Assembly: GCA_947259315.1 (NCBI GenBank)
Contig: CAMYLR010000021.1
Location: 19,659 to 83,658, forward strand
Length of the DNA stretch: 64,000 nucleotides
Direction of reading: 5' to 3'
Source: an uncultured Gemmatimonadales bacterium
GTDB lineage: Bacteria; Gemmatimonadota; Gemmatimonadetes; JACCXV01; JAHWKZ01
This document shows positions 36,991-47,439 of the stretch, in pieces. Every line of letters starts with the position of its first letter. Within the stretch, counting starts at the first letter, position 1. The notes below the pieces were generated by a model that did not search any database, was not told the DNA's origin, and was given only the letters and a program-made list of their open reading frames with translations. A program made the translations under genes and the position numbers.

Positions 36991-37107
36991 GACCCGTCCT
37001 CCTTATGTCGTTGTTGCCGATGTCGTGACCTGTCTTATCGGGTACGAATCTCGGGCCGGCTCCATTCCGCTCCCCGCGCCGACGCTAGGGACCCACCGGC
37101 TCAGACG

Positions 37108-37845
37108 CTAGGTCAGAAAGAACTTGATGCCAGCGATCAGCAGGACGACCGCCAGGAGCCGTCGGATCGTCGGGCCCCGGAACCGGTCGCTGCCGAGCCG
37201 CGATCCGATCGTGCCGCCTACCGCCGCGACCACCGCCAGCGGCAATAAGCCGGCCGGGAGACCACCGGCTACGATCGCGCGCGCGGTAAGACCGGCGATC
37301 GAGTTGACAAGGATGAACGCGGCTGATGCTGCCGCGGTTTCCTTGGCCCCCGCCCAGCCCACGGCTAACAGTAGCGGGCTCAGGAAGATCCCACCTCCCA
37401 CACCGGTCAACCCGGCCAGCAGCCCCAGCGCCCCACCCACCGGTAGAGCCAGCCCTACGACCGGTGGTTTGACTCCCGGCTCCGGCGCGCTGGCCGCGGT
37501 TCGCACCAGCTGGTAGGCGGCCACGACCAACACCGCGCCGACGAGCCATCGATAGACAGGGTCATCGAGCGCCAGCGCTCCGCCGACCGCCGCCGCCGGG
37601 ATCGACGCCACTGCGAACGGGAGGAAAAGACGCCACGAGAAGTAGCCCGCGCGCGCAAAATGAAAGACCGCGAGCAACGAGACGACGATGTTGAGCGCCA
37701 GTGCGGTCGGCCGCATCACCAGTGGGGCCACGCCAAACAGCGCCATCACGGCGAGGTACCCCGATGCACCGCCGTGCCCAACCGTCGAGTACAAGATCGC
37801 GACCGCGAGGATGGCGAGCGCCAACCCCCAACTGTCGGGCGTCAT
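37108..37845 (-). CDS. TSUP (TauE/SafE) family anion exporter
   Basis: 245 residues, eight membrane helices with the two-fold repeat of TauE/SafE proteins: GHGGASGYLAVMAL in the first half and GGALGLLAGLTGVGGGIFLSP in the second. The family moves sulfite, sulfoacetate or other organosulfur anions. The start overlaps the yceI stop by four bases, placing it last in the pntAA-pntAB-pntB-yceI-tsup series. Confidence 0.88.
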   Translation of the reverse strand: MTPDSWGLALAILAVAILYSTVGHGGASGYLAVMALFGVAPLVMRPTALALNIVVSLLAVFHFARAGYFSWRLFLPFAVASIPAAAVGGALALDDPVYRWLVGAVLVVAAYQLVRTAASAPEPGVKPPVVGLALPVGGALGLLAGLTGVGGGIFLSPLLLAVGWAGAKETAAASAAFILVNSIAGLTARAIVAGGLPAGLLPLAVVAAVGGTIGSRLGSDRFRGPTIRRLLAVVLLIAGIKFFLT

Positions 37846-38489
37846 TCAGCGTCGGCGACGCGAATCGCGAACGCCTCGAATTCGAAGGTGATCTCGTCGG
37901 CGACCTTGATGGTGCCGCCGGCAGCGCTGTAGGGCTTGATGCCAAAATCGGTCTGCTTGGCCGAGAAGGTCCCGGTCGCTGTGAGCGTATCACCGCGCTG
38001 CGCGATGGTGACGTCGACCGCGACAGGGCGTGTCCGTTCCGCGATCGTCAAGTCGCCAACGACTTGGACTCCGTCGTCGATCGCCGAAACGATCCGTGAA
38101 CCGAACGCGATCGTCGGATACCGGTCCGGTGGCAACACCGATTCGCGCATCGCCCGTTCGACCTTGGGCGCGTCTTTTTCGTCAGCCCCTTCGGGCACCA
38201 CGATCAGTCCGGCGGTCTGAAGAACCACCTCGATGCTCGACCCAAAAGCGTTGTCGGGATCGTAGACGATCGTCCCGTCGAACTCCGTCGCCCGTATCCG
38301 ATGCTTGTGCCCGAACGCGCCAAAGAGCCCGGCCTTGCCGGTAATCACGTCGAAGCGGCTCTCGGGCGCGATCCGGTACGCGCCGGGCGACGTCACCGAT
38401 TCCAGGGTGGAATGTCGGGTTGTGGTTGGTTCGAGGTTTCCTGAGATCGCGAGCGGTGTCGCCAACAACAGCAGTGCGGCACGCATCAA
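37842..38489 (-). CDS. YceI-family periplasmic protein
   Basis: 215 residues with a signal peptide (MMRAALLLLATPLAISG) and a YceI lipocalin-like barrel: YRIAPESRFDVITGKAG, the GHKHRIRATEF turn, GDLTIAERTRPVAVDVT and KQTDFGIKPYSA. The family binds isoprenoid or amphipathic ligands in the periplasm. It is 10 bp downstream of pntB and coupled to the TSUP gene. Confidence 0.88.
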   Translation of the reverse strand: MMRAALLLLATPLAISGNLEPTTTRHSTLESVTSPGAYRIAPESRFDVITGKAGLFGAFGHKHRIRATEFDGTIVYDPDNAFGSSIEVVLQTAGLIVVPEGADEKDAPKVERAMRESVLPPDRYPTIAFGSRIVSAIDDGVQVVGDLTIAERTRPVAVDVTIAQRGDTLTATGTFSAKQTDFGIKPYSAAGGTIKVADEITFEFEAFAIRVADAE

Positions 38490-38498
38490 GCGACGACC

Positions 38499-39902
38499 CT
38501 AGGCGACCGCGGCGCCTTTCAGCTCCTTGACCATCGCGTCGACGATCTCGCGCGCGTCGCCAAACACCATCATCGTGTTCTCGCGGTAGAAGAGCGGGTT
38601 GTCGATACCCGAGAAGCCTGGGTTCAAGCTTCGCTTGACGACCATCACCGTGCGCGACTTGTACGCATCCAGGATCGGCATCCCGTAGATCGGAGAGCTG
38701 GGCAGATCGAGCGCGTCGGTGTTGACGATATCGTTCGCGCCAAGGACGAGCGTCACGTCGGTCTCTGGGAAGTCGCTGTTGATGGAGTCCATTTCGAGGA
38801 CTTGGTCGTAGGGGATGTTGGCCTCCGCCAGCAGCACGTTCATGTGGCCCGGCATGCGACCCGCCACCGGATGGATCGCAAACCGCACCCGCACGCCCTC
38901 CGCTTCGAGGCGCTCGGTCAGCTCGCGCACCGGATGCTGGGCCTGAGCGACCGCCAGCCCGTAGCCCGGGATAATGATGATCTCGCGAGAGCCGCGCATG
39001 AGCTCGGCAGCGACCTCGACGTCACCGATGTTGACACCCCTCGCGGCAGCCTGCGCTTGGATATTGGCCGCATCGCCGGCCTCCAAGTCACCCTCGCCAA
39101 ACCCGCCCATCAGGACCGACGAGATCGATCGGTTCATGCCGCGCCCCATGATGATCGACAGGATGAAACCGCTGGCTCCGACCAGCGAGCCGGTGATGAT
39201 CAACAGATCGTTGCCGATGATGAAACCTGTCGCCACCGACGCCCATCCCGAGTAGCTGTTGAGGATCGAGATCACGACCGGCATATCGGCTCCACCGATG
39301 GCGATGATCCACAAGATGCCAAACAGCCCGGCCACGACGACTGTCAGGTAAAGCGGCATCGCTTCGTGGGTCACGACGAACCACGCTCCGAGGGCGAGCG
39401 CGGCGATCCCCATCAGCATATTGAGCGCGTGACGACCCGGCCAAGTGATCGGCGCACCCGACACCCGACCGTTGAGCTTCAAGAAGGCGATCACCGAGCC
39501 GGTCCACGTGACCATACCGATGACCACACCGAGGAAGATCTCGATCGAGCCGATCGTACCTGTGTGCCCACCCTTGTGGAAGGCGCCCAAGCTGACCAGC
39601 GCGGCCGCCAACCCGACAAACGAGTTGAACAGCCCGACCGTCTCGGGCATCGCCGTCATCGGGACTTTCTTGGCGACGATTCCGCCGACGATGCCACCGA
39701 TCGCGGCGAAAAGCGCGATCCTCCCGTACGCTTGAACTTCTGGCTGGACAAGCGTAATCCCGACCGCGATAAACATGCCTATGATGCCGAGCAGATTCCC
39801 TTTGCGCGCGGTTGCCGGTGACGACAACCCCTTGAGGGCCAAGATGAAGAGGATCGAGGCCACCAAATAGGCAACGGTCGTAATGGCTGGGAGCGACGTC
39901 AT
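38499..39902 (-). CDS. pntB: NAD(P) transhydrogenase beta subunit PntB
   Basis: 467 residues: nine or so membrane helices carrying the proton channel, then the NADP-binding domain III ([69 protein letters not shown]). With the alpha subunits it couples proton entry to hydride transfer from NADH to NADP+. ATG 39902 overlaps the pntAB stop (ATGA); a longer reading frame upstream is not used. Confidence 0.95.
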   Translation of the reverse strand: MTSLPAITTVAYLVASILFILALKGLSSPATARKGNLLGIIGMFIAVGITLVQPEVQAYGRIALFAAIGGIVGGIVAKKVPMTAMPETVGLFNSFVGLAAALVSLGAFHKGGHTGTIGSIEIFLGVVIGMVTWTGSVIAFLKLNGRVSGAPITWPGRHALNMLMGIAALALGAWFVVTHEAMPLYLTVVVAGLFGILWIIAIGGADMPVVISILNSYSGWASVATGFIIGNDLLIITGSLVGASGFILSIIMGRGMNRSISSVLMGGFGEGDLEAGDAANIQAQAAARGVNIGDVEVAAELMRGSREIIIIPGYGLAVAQAQHPVRELTERLEAEGVRVRFAIHPVAGRMPGHMNVLLAEANIPYDQVLEMDSINSDFPETDVTLVLGANDIVNTDALDLPSSPIYGMPILDAYKSRTVMVVKRSLNPGFSGIDNPLFYRENTMMVFGDAREIVDAMVKELKGAAVA

Positions 39903-40177
39903 CGCTTGCGGAACATCCCCAGCATGCGCTGGGTGACCCAAAACCCGCCGACGACGTTGATCGCTGCGAAGGCGATCGCGACCATTCCCAGTTTGCCCGG
40001 GAGATCGAGCAGCGCTTCACCACCAGCGATCATCGCGCCTACGAGGATTATGCCCGAGATCGCGTTCGAAACCGACATCAAGGGCGTGTGTAGCGCGGGC
40101 GTGACCTTCCAAATCACTTGCCAACCGACAAAACAGGCCAAGACGAACACCGTCAGGTGGCTTAGAAACTCCTCCAT
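39899..40177 (-). CDS. pntAB: NAD(P) transhydrogenase alpha subunit, membrane part (PntA2)
   Basis: 92 residues with three membrane helices ([52 protein letters not shown]). This is the short membrane piece of the alpha subunit in organisms where alpha is split in two, as in Rhodospirillum. Its start overlaps the stop of the large soluble piece by one base (TAATG), its end overlaps pntB by four. Confidence 0.93.
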   Translation of the reverse strand: MEEFLSHLTVFVLACFVGWQVIWKVTPALHTPLMSVSNAISGIILVGAMIAGGEALLDLPGKLGMVAIAFAAINVVGGFWVTQRMLGMFRKR

Positions 40178-41337
40178 TACGCCTCCGCTCCGGCCGCGCT
40201 CTCGACCGGGGTTTCGGGTTCAGCCGCGCCGGTCGGCGACGAGCGTCGATCCGTGCCAGCATGAACGACGGCCACCGCGCCAACGATCTCGTCGGTGAGG
40301 TCGATCGTTAGACCTTCTTCGTCCCAAGCTTGGAGCAAGAGATTCATCATCGTCCGCGCGTAGAGCGCGCTCGATTGGTCCGCCATCCTCGAAGGCAGGT
40401 CGGTGTAGCCCAGGATCTTCACGCCATGCGCCTCGACCGCTTCATCGGCGCGGGTCAAAGCGCAGTTGCCGCCGCGTTCGGCTGCCAGATCGACGATGAC
40501 CGACCCGGGTCGCATCGATTGAATCATCTCCTCGGTGATGAGCACCGGGGCATCTTGTCCGGGGATAACGGCAGTGGTAATGATGACATCGACGTCGGCC
40601 ACGTGACTCGCCAGCAATTCGCGTTCGCGCTCGAGAAACGCATCCGACTGCGTACCCGCATATCCACCCGCGGTCTCCTCGATCGCTTCGAGATCGAGCT
40701 CGATGAACTTCGCACCCAGCGATTCCACCTGCTCGCGTACCGGCGGTCGGGGATCGAACGCGCGTACCACCGCACCTAACCGATGCGCAGTAGCGATCGC
40801 CGACAACCCCGCCACGCCAGCGCCGATAACGAGAACGTGCGCCGGCGTCACCGTGCCGGCCGCCGTCATCAGAAGTGGGAAGTAGCGGCCAAAATCGTTG
40901 GCCGCTTCGAGCACCGCTTTGTAACCGGCGATGTTGGCCATCGCCGATAGCGCGTCCATTTTTTGCGCTCGCGCGATTCGTGGGATCGCCTCCATGGCGA
41001 GCGCCGTGACCTTCTGATTGACCAGCGCCTGCACGATCTCTGGAGTTGCTTCAGCAGTGAGCAATGAAACCACGATCGCGCCCGACCGCATCCGCCCGAT
41101 CTCCTCGAGCGTCGGCGGGCGGACCTTCAGCACGACATCCGCATCCCACGCCGTGTTGTCGTTGACGACCGTAGCACCCGCATCGACGTACGCCTCATCG
41201 GGTACCGCTGCAGCCAGACCCGCGCCCGACTCGATGACAAACTGGGCGCCGCGTTCGGACAGCTTGCGAATCGTCTCGGGCACTGCGGCTACACGGCGCT
41301 CGCCAGCCTGCGTCTCTTTAGGAACTCCGAACTTCAT
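40177..41337 (-). CDS. pntAA: NAD(P) transhydrogenase alpha subunit, NAD-binding part (PntA1)
   Basis: 386 residues, starting [20 protein letters not shown], the standard PntA/alanine-dehydrogenase opening. The NAD-binding domain has [20 protein letters not shown] with the acidic [11 protein letters not shown] strand end; [15 protein letters not shown] is also conserved. The C-terminus ends in a short acidic/Ala-rich tail before the separate membrane piece. ATG 41337 has AGGAGG upstream. First gene of the pnt operon. Confidence 0.94.
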   Translation of the reverse strand: MKFGVPKETQAGERRVAAVPETIRKLSERGAQFVIESGAGLAAAVPDEAYVDAGATVVNDNTAWDADVVLKVRPPTLEEIGRMRSGAIVVSLLTAEATPEIVQALVNQKVTALAMEAIPRIARAQKMDALSAMANIAGYKAVLEAANDFGRYFPLLMTAAGTVTPAHVLVIGAGVAGLSAIATAHRLGAVVRAFDPRPPVREQVESLGAKFIELDLEAIEETAGGYAGTQSDAFLERERELLASHVADVDVIITTAVIPGQDAPVLITEEMIQSMRPGSVIVDLAAERGGNCALTRADEAVEAHGVKILGYTDLPSRMADQSSALYARTMMNLLLQAWDEEGLTIDLTDEIVGAVAVVHAGTDRRSSPTGAAEPETPVESAAGAEA

Positions 41338-41430
41338 GTGCCTCCTGGAAGAAAACCCGACACCAAGATACCGACCTCGCTGCGCGGTGACACCCTGTTT
41401 TCGACATCTCGTGACGAGTATCGTTGGGGG

Positions 41431-41892
41431 ATGAATCGAGGACGAATCGAAGCCATCCATATCGTGGCCGCTGCGGGGGAATCCCCGACGGCCGTCGATA
41501 GCGTGAAGGCGGTCGCCGGCCAGGGTCTCGAAGCGGATCGCTACGCAACGGGGGATGGCATCAAGCCCGGAAAAGCAGGCGGCAAGCGCGCCGCCACGTT
41601 GATCGAGGCCGAGGCGCTCGAAGCGCTCGCGCGTCACTACGACGTCCAGATCGGGCCCGGGGAGTCGCGCCGCAACATCACCACACGCGGGGTCGCGCTG
41701 AACCACCTGGTCGGGCAGACCTTTCGCGTGGGTGAGGCCGTGTTGCGCGGCGTCGAGCTCTGCGAGCCCTGCAACTATCTGGAGAGCCTAACCCGACCCG
41801 GTGTTCGCGCAGGTCTCGTCCACCGCGGTGGTCTGCGCGCTGAGATCCTGGAGAGCGGCACTATAAAGGTCGGCGACGCGATCAGTGAATAA
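41431..41892 (+). CDS. MOSC-domain protein
   Basis: 153 residues forming one MOSC beta-barrel: GQGLEADRYATGDG, RAATLIEAEALEAL, ESRRNITTRGVALNHLVGQ and the conserved cysteine in ELCEPCNYLE. MOSC domains bind sulfurated molybdenum cofactor or handle pterin-bound sulfur; stand-alone forms act in Moco-dependent detoxification. ATG 41431 follows TTGGGGG, and there is no need for the longer in-frame extension. It overlaps the next gene by 8 bp. Confidence 0.88.
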   Translation: MNRGRIEAIHIVAAAGESPTAVDSVKAVAGQGLEADRYATGDGIKPGKAGGKRAATLIEAEALEALARHYDVQIGPGESRRNITTRGVALNHLVGQTFRVGEAVLRGVELCEPCNYLESLTRPGVRAGLVHRGGLRAEILESGTIKVGDAISE

Positions 41893-44134
41893 CTGGGACT
41901 GGACTACGATTCGAGATTCGCGATTGGTGCAGGTCCTGGTCGTGTATTTGGCTGGTGGCTGGGCGGTACTCGAGGCGGTCGGGTTGCTGGTCGATGCCTT
42001 CGACGGGCCAAAATGGGTGGTCCGGGGCGCGTTCGTGGTTCTCGTCATCGGGCTCATCGTCACCCTGCTCGCCGTTTGGGCGCATTCACAGCGCGCTGTT
42101 CAAGAGGATCAAACCCGTCGAAGGAATCGAGCGCTGCTAGCCGGCGTCCTGACGATCTCGCTGCTGTTGATCGCGGCCGGACTATTTTTCATCGTGCGCG
42201 ACCGGGGTCGCAGTCTTGGTCCACCCTTAGCGGTCGCCGAAAGCGCTGGACCCGGCATCGCGATTCTACCCTTTCACGTCAACGACCCTGAACTGAATCG
42301 CTGGCGCGAGGGGATGGTCGACCTGCTGTCGACAAACCTCGACGGCGCCGGCGGGCTACGGGCGATCGACAGCCGGACGGTGTTGGCGCGGTGGCGTCAG
42401 CTGGTAGCGGCCGACGAAACGGCCGATCTGCCGACCACCCTGCAGATCGCTCAGTCGAGCGGTGCTCGGTACGCTCTGGTCGGCAGTGTCGTCTCGAGTG
42501 GCGACAACATGCGCGTAGTGGCCGATGTGTACGATCTCGAGAGCGGGACGAACCTGGGTCAGGAGCGGGTTGAGGGCGTGCCGGACTCGATATTCGGACT
42601 CGTCGACCAGCTGTCGATCCAAGCGCTGGGCTTGGTCCTCGAAGAAGGCGATGACGAACTCCCAAATGTCGACCTAGCGGGCATCACGACGCAATCGGTG
42701 ACAGCACTCAAGTCGTACCTCGAGGGCGAGACGCTGCTGCGGTCGTCGAGCTTCCGCGAGGCGATTCCGGCGTACGAGGAAGCGATCGAAGCCGACTCAA
42801 CGTTCGCGCTGGCGTACTATCGGCTGAGCAATGCTCTCGGCTGGCTGGAAACGCTGGAGAGCGGGAGAGCACAGGAAACGCTAGACGAAGCGACCCGGTA
42901 CGCCGACCGTCTGCCGGAACGCGACCGCAATCTGCTCGAGGTCAGCCAGGCGTACTACGACGACGATCGGTACGACTCAAGCGAGCTCGCGTTGGCCGCC
43001 ACGCAGCGGTATCCGGACGACCCCGAGGCGTGGTTTCTCCTCGGCGAGGTTTACTTCCACAGACCGGCCCAGACGATCGCCACGCGCGAGGACCAAGACG
43101 GTGCGTTCACCCGCGCGACCGAGCTCGATCCATTCTATACACCGGCCTATATCCACCCCCTCGATAACGCGTTCAAGTACGCCGACAGCACGGCAGCGAC
43201 ACAACTAATCGAGCAGTACGAACAGTACGCCGCCGGCACTGAGTACGACGTCGCCTACGAGACCGCGTATAAGCTCCTGTTTGGCGACTCACTCAGCCGG
43301 GCCGAACCGTCCATCCTGGACACGCTTTCCACCTTCGTTCTGGCCCGAATAGGCAACCTGCTCCAGCACCCGCGGGGCGCCCGGCTGCGCACTGAGGCGA
43401 TGCTACGACTCGTCGATCGACCGGAGTCGCAGGACCTGTATGCGAACTTCCTGCCGCTCATCATGATCAATGAGGGACGGCTCGGAGATGGGCTCCGCGC
43501 CCTGGCGGAGAGACCCGCCAACGATGAGTACTTCAACTTCCTGTTGGCTCTCTATTACGGCGGTATGAGAGAAGATCTCGCCGCACTGACGGCGGCCTCC
43601 GAGCTCGGACCGGCGGACAGCCTCCCGAGCACCAAGTGGGCGGTCGCCGCGTTGATGGCGATTGAAGAAGGGCGCGAGCAAGAGGCCGACTCCATACGAG
43701 TGTTGGCCGAGGAATTTGTTGATCGTTTCTACGCTGAGGGCGATTCGGCCCAGGCGCACGGGATCGAGATCGGCATTAAGACCCTCGACGGCCGCCGCGC
43801 CATGCTGGCCGGCCGCGACGACGAGGCGTTCCGATTGTTGGATGAAGTGTTCCGCGAAGGTCCACCGGCGTTTGTTTTCGGGTGGATCATGGAGCTGCTC
43901 GACCGCATGGGGCGGCCGGAAGAGGCGATCCGTTACGGGTTGGTTTTCGGACCGAACCCCTGGATGGGGATCCCGTTGGGAAAGCTGTACGAGAAGACCG
44001 GCGATCGAGACGGAGCGCTAGAGGCTTATGGCTGGGTCACCCTAGCGTGGGAAGACGCCGACCCGCTGCTCCAACCCATAATCGCCGAAGCCCGCCAGGC
44101 GATCGCTCGACTGCAAGGACTCCAGCGCGGCTGA
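41885..44134 (+). CDS. membrane protein with TolB-like domain and TPR repeats
   Basis: 749 residues. Three N-terminal membrane helices (LVQVLVVYLAGGWAVLEAV, FVVLVIGLIVTLLAVWAH, LLAGVLTISLLLIAAGLFFIV) precede a TolB/FlgO-like domain (GIAILPFHVNDPELNRWREG, RYALVGSVVSSGDNMRVVAD). A long run of TPR-type helical repeats follows (AIPAYEEAIEADSTFALAYY and onward). This layout is common in Gemmatimonadota and relatives, often behind a Ser/Thr kinase domain that is absent here. Probably a protein-interaction or sensing platform; the partner is unknown. GTG start overlapping the MOSC gene. Confidence 0.75.
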   Translation: MNNWDWTTIRDSRLVQVLVVYLAGGWAVLEAVGLLVDAFDGPKWVVRGAFVVLVIGLIVTLLAVWAHSQRAVQEDQTRRRNRALLAGVLTISLLLIAAGLFFIVRDRGRSLGPPLAVAESAGPGIAILPFHVNDPELNRWREGMVDLLSTNLDGAGGLRAIDSRTVLARWRQLVAADETADLPTTLQIAQSSGARYALVGSVVSSGDNMRVVADVYDLESGTNLGQERVEGVPDSIFGLVDQLSIQALGLVLEEGDDELPNVDLAGITTQSVTALKSYLEGETLLRSSSFREAIPAYEEAIEADSTFALAYYRLSNALGWLETLESGRAQETLDEATRYADRLPERDRNLLEVSQAYYDDDRYDSSELALAATQRYPDDPEAWFLLGEVYFHRPAQTIATREDQDGAFTRATELDPFYTPAYIHPLDNAFKYADSTAATQLIEQYEQYAAGTEYDVAYETAYKLLFGDSLSRAEPSILDTLSTFVLARIGNLLQHPRGARLRTEAMLRLVDRPESQDLYANFLPLIMINEGRLGDGLRALAERPANDEYFNFLLALYYGGMREDLAALTAASELGPADSLPSTKWAVAALMAIEEGREQEADSIRVLAEEFVDRFYAEGDSAQAHGIEIGIKTLDGRRAMLAGRDDEAFRLLDEVFREGPPAFVFGWIMELLDRMGRPEEAIRYGLVFGPNPWMGIPLGKLYEKTGDRDGALEAYGWVTLAWEDADPLLQPIIAEARQAIARLQGLQRG

Positions 44135-44191
44135 TCCTGTCGTTAGCGAAACCCTTCATCGATCGGGTCGTAGGATTGGAAGGGTGCCGCC

Positions 44192-45085
44192 ATGGAACGT
44201 AGGAAGCGAACACGACGCAAGCTCCTAGCTTATTTGGCATTCGTGTTTGGCCTTACGTGGTTCTTCGCTGGACTGCTCATCCTTTCTGGCGAGACAGCGC
44301 GAGCGAACCCCGGTCACGTACTCGGCATCATGTGGTCGCCGGGGATCGCGGCGATTCTCACCTGTCTTCTCTTCCAGAGAAACCTGCGCGGCCTGGGCTG
44401 GAAGCTCGGGAAGCCGAGGTATCTGCTGCTCAGCTACGCGCTGCCGTTGTTTGTCGGCTTCGTGACGTACTCTGTTATCTGGATCTCCGGTGTCGGGAAG
44501 TTCGAGGTCATCACGCCGTTTGGCAGCAACACGAGTCGCATGATAGGGCTCCACAACCCTCCGCTCGAAGTTGCGTTCCCGGTGATGCTGACGGTCGGGC
44601 TACTTCTGCGGATGGTGTTCGCACTTGGCGAAGAGATCGGTTGGAGAGGGTTTCTCGTGCCCCATCTCGCCGAGATCATGTCCCCTCGAAGCGCCGCCCT
44701 GCTCAGCGGCGCGATCTGGGCCGCCTACCACCTGCCCGGCCTGCTTTTTCTCGACTACTACAGCGGTGGCCGCTTGAAGTCGGTCGTCTTTTTCTCGATC
44801 ATGGCGATCGGCGCGTCGGTGATCATGGCGTGGCTTCGAATGGCGTCCGGCAGCTTATGGACGGGGGCGACGTTTCACGCCAGCCACAACCTCGCGATAC
44901 AGGGAATCTTCGATCATTTCACAGTGGATACGGGGAATACGACGTTCTTCGCTGGCGAGTTTGGAATCGGTCTCGCGCTCGCTTACTCAGCCGCGGCCAT
45001 CTGGTTCTGGAAGCAGATGGGCGATCTCCAGACCTCCGTACGGCCTACTCCATCTCGAGCAACACCTTCAGCACGCCCGGCCTAG
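44192..45085 (+). CDS. CPBP-family intramembrane metalloprotease (CAAX-like)
   Basis: 297 residues, polytopic. Motif 1 is EEIGWRGFL (Glu-Glu-x3-Arg), motif 2 is around WAAYHLPGLL and motif 3 HASHNLAIQ, the Glu/His set of the ABI/Rce1-type intramembrane proteases. The substrate is unknown; bacterial members often process bacteriocin or signalling peptides. The last 41 bp overlap the convergent alcohol dehydrogenase gene, so the unusual Ser/Pro/Arg-rich tail may be dispensable. Confidence 0.85.
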   Translation: MERRKRTRRKLLAYLAFVFGLTWFFAGLLILSGETARANPGHVLGIMWSPGIAAILTCLLFQRNLRGLGWKLGKPRYLLLSYALPLFVGFVTYSVIWISGVGKFEVITPFGSNTSRMIGLHNPPLEVAFPVMLTVGLLLRMVFALGEEIGWRGFLVPHLAEIMSPRSAALLSGAIWAAYHLPGLLFLDYYSGGRLKSVVFFSIMAIGASVIMAWLRMASGSLWTGATFHASHNLAIQGIFDHFTVDTGNTTFFAGEFGIGLALAYSAAAIWFWKQMGDLQTSVRPTPSRATPSARPA

Positions 45086-45995
45086 CGGCGTGCTCGAACG
45101 CGTCGATCCCGTCTTCGAGCGCGTACCGGGCATGAATGAGCGGTGTGACGTCGATCGTCCCATTCGCCAATAACTCGAGCGCGGGCGCGAACGGGCCACA
45201 ACGCGAGCCCACCAACGTGATCTCGTCGACGACCAGCGCCGAGGCATCAAATGTCAGGTCGCCGGCGTAGGTGCTCTTGAGGACCAGCGTACCGCGCGGC
45301 CGGAGCGCCCGCCGCGCGGTCTCAAAACCATCGGCGTTGCCCGTGCACTCGACGGCGATGTCGAACAGACCGGGCTCGACCGAGTCCGGGTCGCCGATCG
45401 CGATCCCGTGTGCCTTTAGCAAGTCGAGCTTCTCGGCGTGCCGACCGAGGACGGTCAAATCACACCCCGTCAGCGCCAACGTCCGCGCGATTAGCTGACC
45501 AAGCTTGCCGTCACCGACGACGAGCACGCGATCGGTCGCGGAGACATCGATCTGTTGCTGGATCTCGAGCGCTGCCGCCAGCGGCTCGGTGAACGTGGCC
45601 TGATCATCAGACACCTTCTCCGGAACCGCGTGCAGATTCTCGATCGGCAGCGTCAGGTACTCGGCAAACGCGCCATTGCGGCCGACGATTCCGAGTACCG
45701 TCCGATTCTCACAGTGGCTTCTGCGGTCTCCGCGACACGCCGGACACTCACCGCAGACAGCGTTGATCTCGCCGACGACGCGCCGGCCCATCAACTCGTC
45801 CGGCCCAGTTTCGACCACCCCAACAAACTCGTGCCCGAGCACGCCGGCGTACGGATAGTAGCCGCGGACGAGCTCTAAGTCGGTGTTGCAGATCCCCGCG
45901 CGTTGGACTCTAACGAGCGCTTCGCCGGTCACCGGCTCGGGGACAGGTACGTCGCGCACCGATAGGGCGCCCTCCTCGAGCCAGATCGCCTTCAC
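45045..45995 (-). CDS. zinc-dependent alcohol dehydrogenase-like oxidoreductase (MDR family)
   Basis: 316 residues, shorter than typical 340-380-residue ADHs. Catalytic zinc: Cys in AGICNTDLELVRG and the GHEFVGVV His-Glu pair. Structural zinc: CGECPACRGDRRSHC (four cysteines). The cofactor-binding fold is VLVVGDGKLGQLIARTL followed by LGRHAEK, where a non-acidic residue at the strand end is compatible with NADP. The substrate is not inferable. It overlaps the decarboxylase gene by 4 bp in the sppA-decarboxylase-adh operon. Confidence 0.88.
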   Translation of the reverse strand: MKAIWLEEGALSVRDVPVPEPVTGEALVRVQRAGICNTDLELVRGYYPYAGVLGHEFVGVVETGPDELMGRRVVGEINAVCGECPACRGDRRSHCENRTVLGIVGRNGAFAEYLTLPIENLHAVPEKVSDDQATFTEPLAAALEIQQQIDVSATDRVLVVGDGKLGQLIARTLALTGCDLTVLGRHAEKLDLLKAHGIAIGDPDSVEPGLFDIAVECTGNADGFETARRALRPRGTLVLKSTYAGDLTFDASALVVDEITLVGSRCGPFAPALELLANGTIDVTPLIHARYALEDGIDAFEHAARPGVLKVLLEME

Positions 45996-47431
45996 GGCTC
46001 GCGCCCCGCGCCTGTCTGTACCAACTCAGCAGCTAGCGTCTCCAATCTGGCGATCGACGCATCGATATCTTCGATCGTCGTGCGTGGATTGATCGGACAG
46101 AAGCGAAGCACGATCCGACCGTCGAGGGTCGTCGAGCTGACCATCGTGAAACCGTCATCGATGCTGGCTTTGACGAGGGCGCCGCTGATCCGGTCGATCT
46201 CTGAATCGGGCAACCCCGCTGGCGCGTACCGAAACGCCACTACGCCCAATTGTGCCGGCGTCACGACCTCCCAAACCGAAGACTCCCGAAGCACCGCCTC
46301 GGCATGCTCCGCGAAGTCGAGACCTTTGTCGACCGCCTCCCGAAACGCGGCCAGACCGTATACTTGGATCGACAACCACAGCTTGAGCGCCCGAAAGCTG
46401 CGCGTCAGCTGGACCCCGTAATCGGCGAAGTTGATCTCCTCCTTCTCGCCCTCGACATCCCGCAGATAGTCGGCACGAACAGTGAATGTCCGTGCTAGAG
46501 CGCGTGGCTCCTGCACCAGCACACAACCGATCTCGTACGGCTGAAACAGCCACTTATGCGGGTCGAGCGCGAGCGAGTCAGCGCGTCCCAGACCGGCCAG
46601 CAACGCGCGCCCGCGATCGGTGAGAACGGCAGCACCTCCGTAAGCGGCGTCGACGTGCAACCACAGATGCTGGTCAGCGCAAAAGTCGGCCAACCGCCCA
46701 AGCGGGTCGACCGCACCGGTGTTGGTCGTGCCGCCGTTCGCGATAACGCAAAACGGTTTCCGGCCGGCCGCGCGATCGGCAGCGATCGCTTCACCGAGTG
46801 TCGCCAAATCCAAGCGATAATCTCCGTCCGACGGCAGCCGCCGGAACTGATCGGGTGAAAAGCCGAGGACCTTGAGCGCCCGATCGATCGCGGTATGGGT
46901 TTGATCAGAGCCGTAGGCGACGGCGCCGCGCAGATCGTCGTCGAGCCGTTCGTGCCGTGCCACCGCCAGCGCGGTCAAGCTCGCCATCGAGCCGCCGCTC
47001 ACGAACAACCCTCCGGCCGACGATCCCATGCCACACAGCTCCCGTAACCAGTCGATCGTAACCAACTCGAGTGTCGCCGGACCCGATGATTCGATCCACG
47101 TGCCGGAGAAGACGTTGTGGCCAGCAGCGAGGGCATCGCCGAGTACGCCCACGAAGTTGCTCGGGCTCGGAACGAACGCGAAGAACCGCGGATGGTGAAC
47201 CCGACCCATGTGGAAGAGGACGTCGCGATCGAGCCGCTCGAGCACGGCCTCGGGATCGCGACCCTCTTCCGGGGGCGGCTCTCGCAGCAAATTCTCGAGC
47301 GTCGCTCGATCGGTCGTGCGACCGGCGTGTTGATCTCTCAGCGTGGTGGTGTGTTCGACCAGCAGATCGACAACCCGATACCCGAGCGAGCGCATCGCCT
47401 CGGGCGAGAGCTCGAGCGAGCCGTCCCCCAA
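45992..47431 (-). CDS. second PLP-dependent aromatic-L-amino-acid decarboxylase-like protein
   Basis: 479 residues from TTG 47431. The PLP lysine is in LDPHKWLFQPYEIGCVLV, with other group II landmarks SPEAMRSLGYRVVDLLVEH, GTTNTGAVDP, LHVDAAYGGAA and RSFRALKLWLS. It is related to but clearly distinct from the protein at 34444 (the lysine loop and the terminal domain differ). The start is uncertain: TTG 47431 lies 9 bp after the sppA stop and restores the family N-terminus; ATG 47395 would lose it. A much longer upstream frame is not coding because it runs antisense-like through sppA. Confidence 0.82.
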   Translation of the reverse strand: MGDGSLELSPEAMRSLGYRVVDLLVEHTTTLRDQHAGRTTDRATLENLLREPPPEEGRDPEAVLERLDRDVLFHMGRVHHPRFFAFVPSPSNFVGVLGDALAAGHNVFSGTWIESSGPATLELVTIDWLRELCGMGSSAGGLFVSGGSMASLTALAVARHERLDDDLRGAVAYGSDQTHTAIDRALKVLGFSPDQFRRLPSDGDYRLDLATLGEAIAADRAAGRKPFCVIANGGTTNTGAVDPLGRLADFCADQHLWLHVDAAYGGAAVLTDRGRALLAGLGRADSLALDPHKWLFQPYEIGCVLVQEPRALARTFTVRADYLRDVEGEKEEINFADYGVQLTRSFRALKLWLSIQVYGLAAFREAVDKGLDFAEHAEAVLRESSVWEVVTPAQLGVVAFRYAPAGLPDSEIDRISGALVKASIDDGFTMVSSTTLDGRIVLRFCPINPRTTIEDIDASIARLETLAAELVQTGAGREP

Positions 47432-47439
47432 GACTCGAG

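Noticed and set aside
39899-41337. Split PntA as a frameshift
   Set aside because: The two-piece alpha subunit is the normal form in many bacteria; the one-base overlap (TAATG) and intact ends support two genes.
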